Source: Hesseltinella vesiculosa (Eukaryota; Mucoromycota; Mucoromycetes; Mucorales; Cunninghamellaceae). From it: a stretch of DNA of 64,000 nucleotides. The position numbers were made by a program, and so were the translations under genes. Positions 54,888-64,000 of the stretch are shown here, one piece after another. Every line of letters begins with the position of its first letter. The stretch's first letter is position 1. The stretch lies in NCBI GenBank assembly GCA_002104935.1, contig MCGT01000013.1, forward strand, positions 558,001 through 622,000. Direction: 5' to 3'. A model generated the notes under the pieces. The model worked only from the letters and a program-made list of their open reading frames with translations, searched no databases and had not been told where the DNA came from.

Positions 54888-57302
54888 ATGTATCGAATGA
54901 GCCGTTCTCAGTTGCAATGGTCAAACAGAAAGACCCTGCAAAAAGTAAACATGCAACCATCAAGGAAAAGAAAAAAAGGTTCTCACGTCTTTTTATTTAC
55001 TCGATGTGTCCCAGACTGTCCAGCGTCTGCCATGGATCGTCGGTCAACGTTATGAAAGGTAAACAATGCAACATTCAATCGATGGATCTCACCATCTTTT
55101 TCTATTGAGAACATAGCCAAAAGGTGCAAGGACAAGTGATTGGGATCGATTTGGGAACCACCAACAGTTGCGTGTCTGTCATGGAAGGCAAGACCCCAAA
55201 AGTGATTGAAAACTCGGAAGGCGGTCGCACCACACCCTCCGTTGTGGCCTTTACAAAGGATGGGGAACGATTGGTGGGTGTGCCAGCAAAACGCCAGGCC
55301 GTGGTCAATCCCGAGAACACCCTGTTTGCCACCAAACGGTTGATTGGCCGCAAGTTCACAGACCCCGAAGTGCAACGAGATGTCAAGGAAGTGCCGTACA
55401 AGATTGTTGCCCATACCAATGGTGATGCCTGGGTTGAATCACGTGGTGAAAAATACTCTCCTGCTCAAATCGGTGCCTTTGTGGTGGGAAAGATGAAGGA
55501 AACGGCCGAAAGCTACCTTGGTAAAAAGGTCAAGAACGCCGGTAAGCAAAAAGTCAAACGAGGGAAGTTGGATGGGCACTCATCCGTGAAACAGTGGTGA
55601 CGGTGCCTGCCTATTTCAATGATTCTCAGCGACAAGCAACCAAGGATGCTGGCACCATTGCTGGTTTGAATGTATTACGCGTCATCAATGAACCCACCGC
55701 CGCTGCCTTGGCCTATGGGATTGATCGAGGCACAAGCGGAGACAAGCAGGTGGCGGTCTACGACTTGGGCGGCGGCACGTTTGATATCTCTATCCTGGAA
55801 ATCCAGTCGGGTGTGTTTGAAGTCAAATCCACCAATGGGGATACGCATCTGGGTGGTGAAGATTTCGATATCAACCTTGTGCGTTGGATGGTCAATGAAT
55901 TCAAGAAAGACGTAAGCACAGACACCGTTCTGCCAAGGAATGGCTCACCCTTTTTTCTTTAGTCTGGGATTGATTTGAGTGGCGATCGGATGGCTGTCCA
56001 GCGGATTCGTGAAGCAGCAGAAAAAGCCAAGATCGAATTGTCTTCGACAGTGCAGGCAAGTGCCATTTTTTAAAAAAAAAAAAAAAAAAAACACTGACGC
56101 CCCTTTCTCTTCTTAGACCGAAATCAACCTTCCGTTTATTACTGCGGATGCCACTGGCCCCAAACATTTGAACACCAAACTGTCGCGAAGCAAGTTTGAA
56201 GAAATGGTCAAACCCCTGGTGGACCGCACAGTCGAGCCCTGTCGCAAGGCGCTGAAGGACGCCGGGTGCAAGTCCACCGACATTGGCGAAGTGATCCTCG
56301 TTGGCGGTATGTCGCGCATGCCCAAGGTGCAGTCGCTTGTCAAGGAAATCTTTGGTCGTGACCCCACCAAGAGCGTCAACCCTGATGAAGCCGTGGCGAT
56401 GGGCGCCGCCATCCAAGGAGGCGTCTTGTCCGGCAGTGTGACAGACCTGCTTCTGCTGGATGTCACACCCCTGTCACTCGGCATTGAAACGTTGGGTGGC
56501 GTCTTTACCCGGCTGATCAACCGCAACACAACAATCCCCACCAAGAAATCGCAAGTCTTCTCCACTGCTGCCGACGGTCAAAATGCCGTCGACATCAAGG
56601 TGTACCAGGGCGAACGCGAACTGGTCAAGGACAACAAACTGCTGGGCAACTTCCAACTGACAGGCATTCCTCCTGCACCCCGTGGTGTTCCTCAGATCGC
56701 CGTTGAATTTGACATTGATGCCGATGGCATTGTCAATGTCAGTGCCAAAGACAAGGCCACCGGCAAGGATCAATCCATGACCATTGCTGCCTCGTCGGGC
56801 CTGTCGGAAAGCGAAATCGAAGCCATGGTCAAGCAGGCCGAAGAAAATGCCGAAGCCGATCGTCGCCATCGTGACACCATTGAAATGGCCAACCGTGCTG
56901 ACTCGGTGGCCTCGGATACGGAAAAAGCCCTTGACGACTTCAAGGACCAATTGGACAATGCCGAGGCCGAAAAGCTGCGTAGCCAAATCCAATCACTGCG
57001 CGAACAGGTCACGCTTGCCCAAGGCGGTGACACCTCTTCGTCCCCTGATGATATCAAAGCCAAGATCGATGAATTGCAGCAATCCAGTCTCAAGCTCTTT
57101 GAAATGGTGTACAAACAGGTAGCACTAAAAAAAAAAAAAAGGAAGGACCATCTTGACCTTGTTCTTTTTTCTATAGCGTGCGGCTCAGCAAAACGATGGT
57201 GGGGCTGCCTCCGGCGATACTGGTTCTTCAGGATCCTCGTCCTCTGGTAATACTACAGAAGGAGAATATCGTGACGTGAATGACAAGGACGATAAGAAAT
57301 AA
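54888..57302 (+). CDS. SSC1: Mitochondrial Hsp70 (Ssc1/mortalin)
   Basis: About seven exons. [19 protein letters not shown] is a basic presequence; exon 2 gives [15 protein letters not shown]. Then [21 protein letters not shown] is the phosphate-1 motif, followed by [49 protein letters not shown] and [16 protein letters not shown]. The substrate-binding domain has [21 protein letters not shown] and [19 protein letters not shown]. The C-terminus ends [13 protein letters not shown]. The order and presequence match the matrix Hsp70 that powers protein import with Tim44 and folds imported proteins. Several introns have A runs. Confidence 0.96.
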
Positions 57303-57439
57303 AAAAATGCTATAGCCTTTTGATGTCTTTTTCACCTTGGAGACTTCTGGACTTGACATGTGAAATGCAAAAAAATGGGCAACCCCCGCCTTTTCTTTTT
57401 TTTTTGTATTTTTTTTTTTTTTTTTTTACCCAGACCAAC

Positions 57440-58320
57440 ATGGCCGATCGATCTAAACGCCTGCTACCACCATGGCTTCTACGACTGTTGGGCATCACAA
57501 CCTTTGCCTCGCTACTCTTTGGCGTGTATGTGTATCTAACTCGGTCCAAAAGAAATATCACCCAAGGCCCATCACAGGTAGATTGATTAGGAGCATCAGC
57601 TTAACACTGATCCACCTCTCTTCTTTCCATCGGCTTTCTTCTTCTTGATAGGCTGGCCCAGCTCAAAAGAAACCAAAGATGAAACGTCGCAGAGTGACCT
57701 TGTCATTGAAGAATGTAAGCAAAGGATATGCTCTCAAATTGGGCTGGTTGTCATTGAAAACGGGAGGTGAAACTCAGTGCGACTGGGGGGACAATGCAAA
57801 AAAAGGAGGGCCCAAGGCAAAACAAAAGGGTAAAAATAGAAAGACAACTGATCTTTTTTTTTTATGTCGACCTTGGCACTAGACTGTTCTTTGGAACCCT
57901 TCGACGGACCTTGACAATGGCCTGTACGCATTCAAGCCCGAGGCCCTTGGCTTTCTCAAGGCCCTGGTGCAGCATCATGAGGTTTACCTTGTGATTCAGG
58001 TCAACAACAACGAAGAACAACAACAAATCCAACACCTCTTGCAACAAAATCACCTCCAGGGCTTTGACGAGCGCAAGATCCTGTTCTGTCAAAAAGAACA
58101 AGGCAAGATCCACTTGGTGCGACACCTCGAGGCTCAAATCCATATTGAAGGCGGCTGGGAACAAGATGATGGCGAGGAAATTGTACGCCAACTGAAACCT
58201 TTTGTACCCAAAATCATTTGGGTTCAGAAACATCAACGACAAGTAGCCCTCGGCGCAAGCGTAGAATCGGTCCAAAACGTCACAGATACCTCTTTTTCCA
58301 AAGACCTGCTTTCTCAATAA
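57440..58320 (+). CDS. PEX22: Peroxisome assembly protein PEX22-like
   Basis: Three exons. MADRSKRLLPPWLLRLLGITTFASLLFGVYVYL gives an N-terminal membrane anchor. Basic KKPKMKRRRVTLSLKN follows, then TVLWNPSTDLDNGLYAF, VYLVIQVNNNEEQQQIQ, KILFCQKEQGKIHLVRHLEAQIHIEGGW and IIWVQKHQ, the pattern of PEX22. PEX22 anchors PEX4, the ubiquitin conjugase that recycles the PTS1 receptor, at the peroxisome. It follows the Ssc1 stop by only 137 bp on the same strand. Exon 3 starts after a T-rich intron near 57893. Confidence 0.8.
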
Positions 58321-58645
58321 AAAACATGCGATCACTCTGCAGAAACAAAAAAAGTGTCAGGTGAGTGCTTCAATGCCAAGATTTCCATCCTATCAACACA
58401 TCTAGGGATGCACGACGAAATTGCCAAATGGAGTTTAAGTTTACCATTCGTTCTGTGGCAAATAGATGAGCAAGAATCATCGGGTCTTTTGAGCCGTTTT
58501 TTTCTAATAAAAACCTGTCGTCTTCCCCTTCCTTCCTTTCTTCTTTTTCCTTGTGTTTCAAAAACCTTTTTTTTTCACCTCCTCACATACACATAACCCT
58601 GTTTTATACTGTACTTTTTTTTTCTCTTGTATCATATAAAAAATC
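58321..58645. promoter_or_regulatory. Upstream region of the aspartic protease
   Basis: 325 bp with T runs and a TATA-like ATCATATAAAAAA just 15 bp before the ATG (58631-58645). No gene is seen. Confidence 0.4.
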
Positions 58646-60227
58646 ATGCATATTTGGACGAGTTTTTTGCTGACTGGGCTGGTGGCCAGTGTCGTTCAAG
58701 GTGCTGAGGACAGCATTATCCGAGCACCTATTTATAGAACAACAAGCACAGCAAACTGGCTGAAGAAACGAATGATAGCTAAACGAGACGGCACTGCTCC
58801 ATTGTATAACGACCAAGGATCCCAGTATTTAATTACTGTTGGCATCGGTTCCCCCGCTCAGAACTTCACCGTAGCCCTGGACACTGGCAGGTAAAGCAAA
58901 GAAAAAAAACCGGCATTCATTTTGTGGGGAAAATACTTCAACTTTTTTTTTCTTCTTCCGCTCCTTAGTGCTGATTTATGGGTCCCTTCCTCAAGCTGTC
59001 CTACCAGTGCATGTCCTTTTGATCGATTCAGCTCTGGGAACTCATCTACATTCCAAGATCTTGGTGTCAACTTCACTATTCAATATGGTAAGCAGACCTT
59101 CTTTTCATTGTTTGACGCGTGCTTATCATGAATCTATTTTTTTTTTCGTTGACATGGAATAAATAGGCATTGGCAAAGCCGCTGGATCGTATGCTCAAGA
59201 CACTGTGACCATCGGTGGGATTGCCGTACCCAAACAACAGTTCGGCCTGGCCACTTCTAGTCAAGATATCTTAACCAACCCCAACTCTGTCTCCTCCCCA
59301 GGCGGCAGTGGCTCCGGCAGCGTCAACTCGGACGGTATCTTGGGCATGGGCTATCCCTTGCTGACGGCCGAAGCAAGCGCCTCGGGAAAGAGCTACAACC
59401 CTGTGATCTTCAACATGGTCCAACAAAAATTAATCAGCCAGTCCCTTTTCTCTATCTACATGAACACCGTCTCCTCCGAAGGCTGGGCGGGTGAAGTCCT
59501 GTTCGGTGGCATCGATTCCTCCAAATATACCGGCAACTTGGTCTACTTACCTGTGGTGACCTTGTCGTCCAGTGGCCTGTCTTCCGGTAACTATTACTAC
59601 TGGATGGTCTATGGCCAAAGCATTTCTGTCACCGGCGGCAACAGCGACGTCACCGTCAACTTCAACTCTACCTCGTCGTCTTCGTCCGCCATCAACAAGG
59701 CCTTGATTCTCGATACAGGCACCACCCTCACCTACCTACCCACCGCCATCACGCAACAACTGATGAACGCCTTGACCACCAAATACAAATATGATTCTTC
59801 CAGCGGGGTCTTTGTTGTTGACTGCAGCCTTCAACAATCCAACGCCTCCTTTGTTTTGGCCATGTCCAACACTGCTTCACCCTCGGCCAATCCTGTCACG
59901 CTCACCGTCCCTGTCAAAAGCCTGGTCATTCCCGTGACCAGCAGCCAATGCATGTTTGGTGTTGCCCCTATGGATTCCTCGTCCTCCTCCGCCAATTCCA
60001 TCGGCTCCACCATGTACCTGATCGGTGACTCCTTCTTGCGCAGCGCCTACATGGTCTTTGACATCGGCAACAACCGCGTTGGCCTGGCAGCTGCCAATGG
60101 TGTTGGTGGTGCCGTCAATGGGGTCACCGCCTCGTCCTCTTCAGCCTCCTCCTTCCAAGCTCCTCCTGCCATTACCACAGCGCTTATTGGTGGTCTGGCC
60201 CTGCTGTTCAGTGCTTTGTTCTGTTAA
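58646..60227 (+). CDS. GPI-anchored aspartic protease (pepsin/yapsin-like)
   Basis: Three exons. Signal peptide MHIWTSFLLTGLVASVVQG, then a short pro-region rich in basic residues (LKKRMIAKRD). The two active-site motifs are FTVALDTGSADLWVPSS and KALILDTGTTLTYLP; a CPTSACPF disulfide loop follows the first. Ser-rich segments (VNFNSTSSSSS, MDSSSSSANSIG) lie in the C-lobe, which keeps LIGDSFLRSAYMVFDIGNNRVGLA. The last 25 residues are hydrophobic (TTALIGGLALLFSALFC) after a Ser-rich spacer, fitting a GPI signal. It should act at the cell surface or wall. Introns are near 58892-58967 and 59087-59165. Confidence 0.93.
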
Positions 60228-61084
60228 GAAATAAAAAAAAAAGCAGGCGGCCTTTTTTTTTATTCCCTCCTTTGCTTCTTGAACGCCACCGCCTGTGAAA
60301 CGATCATGCGTGCAACAGTTTCATGGCTGTCACTTTTTAATGATATTTAGGATGTCAGGATTGACGTCATCTTCCTCCACAAGAAAAATTCCTTTCATAT
60401 TTTTTAACCAATTCTCGAGGACACGTGTTGCGTTGCCATGGCAACCAAAAACGAGTTTGGTGGCCAAGCCCAGGCTGTATCGATCATCGCATTTTTTTGG
60501 CAACGGCCATCCTTTCCTTGTCTCGGACTTTTACAAATTCTATCCATCTTCTTCATCTTCAGTCGGATGGAGACCGCAGAAAGTGGGAAAAGAAAAAAAG
60601 GAGTGGGTGGCGGTAGGTTTGGCTGACCGTCGTCTTTTTTTTTGGGGGGGGGGAGAGAAAAGACAGAAAAAAAGAACCTTGTTTTTTTGGAGATCTTAAA
60701 ATGAGTCTGTGCATTGTTTTTTCATGCCATGTCAACTATATCTCTTTTTGTTCTCTCAGTTGTGCAAAAGACCATGTCTTTTAGGGCGTGTGATGAAAAG
60801 GAACATGAAAAGGAGAAAGAACTTTGCCCCTAAACAAGGCGATTTTTGCAACTCATCACCACATGATCCACCACGAGTTATTTTTACCAACCAATCAAGC
60901 GGTCGCTCGCCCCTGTTTTGCGCAACCTTCTCCCTAAAAATTTCTCTTTTTCGCTGAGTCACCGTCGTTTTTTTTGTTTTTCTCTTTTTCTCCTTTTGTT
61001 TTTTTTTCACATCATTCTATTTTTTTCCGTTTCCCCCATTTTTTTTTTTTTTTGTGTGTCCTTGGAACTGGGAAAATAAAAAAA
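60228..61084. other. Intergenic region with promoter-like right end
   Basis: About 860 bp without a supported frame. The last 200 bp before 61085 are strongly pyrimidine-rich and hold a CCAATCA box (ACCAACCAATCAAGCGG near 60886-60902). A G run near 60645 and T runs are present. The left end is the protease 3' UTR. Confidence 0.45.
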
Positions 61085-61811
61085 ATGGAAAATCAATACT
61101 CAGAACTTTTTCTTATGCAGCGACTCGCATCGATCAGTCGCCATAAAATCTATCCTAATCATCCTTCTAAAGTGGAAATGCCCTTGTTTAAAACTTTTCA
61201 TATCACAAGGTAAACCATCCCATGCCTTTTCCCTTCGCTTCATTGTTTTTCCCTTTCCCTTCTTTTCTCTTTTTCGTCTCGCATTTTTTTTAATTTATTT
61301 TTTTAATTCTAATGGATTGTCATCATGGCAAATCTGTAGGTTATGGAATCGAGCTAGAGAATACGAAACTTATTTAAATCAACAACAGTCCAGCTGGTGG
61401 TTCATGCAAGAAAGTTATTTACCGCACTTGGATTCATCCCTGGTCCTCGGCTGGCTGGATGAAGGTCCATTATCCACCGCTGTCGATCTCACCGCTCCTC
61501 CTGAAGACCATGTTCCTTTGGCCAACGAGCCAGATGACAGTTTGGAAGAACGCCGACGACGACACCAAACTTCGTTATTATCGCATACCCCTGTCTTCAC
61601 CGACCCACCAGCGGACCTTCCACCAACCCCTGTCACTCCCATTCAAGAGCCCTCCCGACCCGACCCTCTTCCATCCACGCTCTTGCCTCTCGACCGTAAA
61701 CGGAAACGTCAACCTGACTCGGACACTTCTCTTCCCGAACGAAAACGCAAATTCGACCCATCCACCCCCTCCTCCGTTTTGCTCTCGCCTCCCCCGCTCG
61801 TCAAAGTCTAA
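61085..61811 (+). CDS. Unrecognised basic Pro-rich protein
   Basis: Two exons join in phase (ATCACAAG|G near 61210 and 61340): MENQYSELFLMQRLASISRHK, then HITRLWNRAREYETYLNQQQ. The middle reads WWFMQESYLPHLDSSLVLGWLDEGPLSTAV. The C-terminal half is Pro-rich and ends with two KRKRQ/ERKRK basic clusters, as in a nuclear protein. I do not recognise a family. Single ATG start at 61085 after a TTTTTT-rich leader, and the gene is followed by a normal 3' region, so it looks real. Confidence 0.55.
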
Positions 61812-62043
61812 AAAGTTCTTTTTTATTTTCCTTTTCCCTTTTGCACACACATTCTTTTCTATTTACTTTTCCTCATGTTTGCATATACCCTTTTGGCATG
61901 ATTTCCCTCTTTTATACACCATTTTTGCACGACAAGAAAAAAAAAAATAGCACCCACTCATTCCTTTGAAGATTCCTCTCTTTCACCTGTACCATTCGCA
62001 GTAAATAAATAAATAAAAACTCATTTTATTCATCTGAAAAAGG

Positions 62044-63222
62044 TTACATCTTGGCGCTAATATGCGATCCGCCATCCAACACCAATACAGCACCTTTTGG
62101 ACATGAAAACAAAGGTGAGTTGGCGTTTATTTTTTCTGACGATGTCACGCTTACCGTTGACAAAAGAACCAGCTCGGGACGACAAGAATAAGCAAGCGCC
62201 AGCAATATCATCAGGACGGCCAATACGACGCACAGGAATTCCCGCCACAATCTTCTCACCGTCGCGACGCAGCGTTTCGGCCATCATCTTGGATTCAAAG
62301 GGCCAGGGGCAATGGCATTGACAACAATATGATCAGGACCAAGTCGGCTGGCCAAGTGGCGGGTCAAGTGATGCAGAGCTGCCTTGGATGCCGCGTAGGC
62401 ATAGGTTTCCAAGTTGGGCACGATCAGGCCATTGATGCTGCCGATATTGATCACCCGAGAAGGCTCCTCCGCGGATGCCTTGGCACGAAGCAACGGCAAA
62501 CAGCTAAATAATAAAAACGTCAAACAACGACCGTATTGGATGGCTTCCTTACGCTTGGGTCAACGTGAACACACGATTCACATTCAAATTCATCACCTTT
62601 TCAAATGCCTTGCTTGGGTATTTGTCCACCGGTGCAGCCCAGTTGGCACCTACTCGTCAAACACAAGATCAGTACCAAAGAAAAAAAAAAGTGCGCATCA
62701 TTACCAGAATTATTGACCAGGATGTCCAAGTCTACAACAAAGCCAGGTGAGAACGGTGGCCTAGGATGGTTTTTTCCTTACGGTCTTCCTTTTCCGATAA
62801 CTTTTGGATAATGCTTTGGATGTCTTCTTCCTTTTGCAAATCACCTGGGATGGAATCACATGTCCCGGGTCCCATGGCAGTCAACTCGCTAGCCACCTAT
62901 TGTTTTTCGCAACGTCAGTCTCGCAAAGCCAGTGAGCTTGTTTACCTTTGCGCACACTTCTGCACTTCGAGAAGATATATACACCTTGGCACCTGAAGCA
63001 ACAAATCCCTACAGAACACAACCCCATCAGCTTGCGCTAAACGATTCCTTTTTTTTGCTTTTTACAGTGGCGATCATCAAGCCTGTGCAGAAGAAGAAGA
63101 AAAAAAAAAAAAAAAGTGAGTTGTCATGGCAACATCTTTGTGGTCTACCTACCAATGCCTCGACCCCCACCCGTCACAAGAACAACTTTATCCTTGACAT
63201 TGAACAGCGTCTTGACATCCAT
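62044..63222 (-). CDS. Short-chain dehydrogenase/reductase
   Basis: About seven exons. MDVKTLFNVKDKVVLVTGGGRGIG is the cofactor motif (TGxxxGIG), with a VLVTGGG start. NNSGANWAAP gives the NNAG-like block; RVINIGSINGL gives the catalytic Ser; YAYAASKAALHHLTRHLA gives the YxxxK Tyr and Lys. The C-terminus (IPVRRIGRPDDIAGACLFLSSRAGSFVNG, then VLVLDGG) is typical of classical SDR enzymes related to RhlG/FabG. The substrate cannot be told from sequence. The first intron holds a 20-base A run (63090-63115). Confidence 0.85.
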
Positions 63223-63703
63223 TAGTTAAGTCAGTAAGCAACGGTAAAATAGAACAGAAAAAGGAGTGAGGAGAAGCACCCCCCTTATATTCTTGCCCAG
63301 CACTCTCCGCAATTCTCATTATTCATCGCAACCGTGTGGGAAAGCCGTGCTTTTGTTGGTCTGCATGATTTCTGCTGTCATCCAAACTTGTTCATTTGCC
63401 GTCATCTGCCTTTTTCCCAGGACCAACTTTTTTGATCAAACTGACTGGCTGATGGCTGCTGGGTTGGCGATCACTGGACGTAGATCGACACCATAAAACA
63501 TGCTGGTGTCCAAGCAGAGGATGGATACTTGTGGTGAGCTTGTTTACAGCATTCTTGACCGCCTCTGTCTATGTTTCAAAAAGAAAAGAAAAAACGGATC
63601 TGCTCATGAGTGCCTTTTTTTTTTTGAGTGCTTTTTTTTTCTCCTCTTTTCCACTGCTTATTTTTTTTTTTTTTTGTGTTTCTTAAAAAAAACATACTTC
63701 ATC
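63223..63703. promoter_or_regulatory. Divergent region between SDR and COX23
   Basis: 480 bp containing several T runs and no supported frame apart from short ones. It must hold both promoters. No element could be named. Confidence 0.4.
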
Positions 63704-64000
63704 ATGCCATTAACAAAACCGCCTCCACCTCCACCAAAACCAACATTTGATGAATTCTCCACACCTGCCGATTTTGAAGAAAAATTCAGAAAGAAAGAGA
63801 CCACAAAGTATATGAATCCCTGCGCCTCGGAAGAGAAGCAAAGTATGAAATGCCTGGACGTCAACAACTATGACAAGAGCAAATGCGAATACTTTTTCCT
63901 TCAATACCGCGAATGCAAAAAGAAATGGGTAAACATCAAGTGAACCAACACCAGAGCTCGTCCTCATTTTCTTTTTAAATTCTTAGCAAGAAGAACGACG
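63704..64000 (+). CDS. COX23/CHCHD7-like twin CX9C protein, cut by window edge
   Basis: ATG at 63704. After a Pro-rich start (MPLTKPPPPPPKPTFDEF) come two CX9C motifs: CASEEKQSMKC and CEYFFLQYREC, the CHCH fold of Cox23/CHCHD7. The donor after KKKW (AAATGG|GTAAAC near 63929) and an acceptor TTCTTAG just before 63988 add QEER, and the gene continues beyond the window. It is a mitochondrial intermembrane-space protein involved in copper handling for cytochrome oxidase, imported by Mia40. Without the splice the frame would end early at 63943. Confidence 0.85.

Noticed and set aside
55540..55595. In-frame read-through (KQKVKRGKL) in the Hsp70 gene
   Set aside because: It is an intron: GT donor after AAGAACGCCG and AAACAG acceptor join in phase to the conserved VVTVPAYFN.

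Overview
This window is nuclear DNA of a filamentous fungus, most likely Mucoromycota (Mucorales-like). The reasons are spliceosomal genes with many short introns (mostly 45-90 nt), poly-T tracts before 3' splice sites, very frequent long A/T homopolymers, a p67phox/NoxR-type NADPH-oxidase regulator, a PB1-CBS Mug70-type protein, a fungal PEX22, a CTVM-tailed G-protein gamma subunit, and a full-length Fanzor gene. No prokaryotic operon structure, CRISPR array, rRNA or convincing tRNA was seen by eye.

Layout, left to right. 1-12 kb: PP4 regulatory subunit 2 (-), a type II membrane SGNH/NXPE-like protein (+), an AVT-type amino-acid transporter (-), a compact divergent MLH3 (+), a Mug70-type CBS/PB1 membrane protein (-), mitochondrial uS11 (+). 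12-23 kb: a gene-poor stretch with a possible transporter relic, a mitochondrial EF-P-like factor (+), a PTR2 peptide transporter (-), 2.2 kb without genes, a secreted 24-residue-repeat protein (-), and a LysM plus 3D/DPBB secreted protein (-). 23-35 kb: an aberrant FAD monooxygenase (-), an ELO elongase with an altered histidine box (-), Ypt1/Rab1 (-), a globin with an insertion (+), a ZNF511-like protein (+), a TMEM70-like mitochondrial protein (-), G-gamma (-), and VPS72/YL1 (-).

35-39.2 kb: a Fanzor, the eukaryotic relative of TnpB RNA-guided nucleases. It has about 1041 codons, four exons with consistent phase, and RuvC aspartates and zinc-finger cysteines in place. It sits in an AT-rich island between two housekeeping genes. 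This is the outstanding feature of the window.

39.5-64 kb: an Afi1/SPA DENN protein (-), NoxR/p67phox (+), a HIRIP3-like histone chaperone (-) sharing a 150-bp divergent promoter with CENP-O/Mcm21 (+), DIS3L2 (-), a C78 deubiquitinase (+), mitochondrial Hsp70 Ssc1 (+), PEX22 (+), a GPI-anchored aspartic protease (+), an unrecognised basic protein (+), a short-chain dehydrogenase (-), and a COX23/CHCHD7 gene cut off by the window edge (+).

Most genes are ordinary housekeeping genes without operon logic. Shared themes are mitochondria (uS11m, EF-P, TMEM70-like, Ssc1, Cox23), polarity and oxidant signalling (G-gamma, Afi1, NoxR, Rab1), and chromatin/kinetochore (VPS72, HIRIP3, CENP-O). Exon borders were set by eye from GT/GC...AG signals, reading phase and family motifs; several are approximate and flagged as such.
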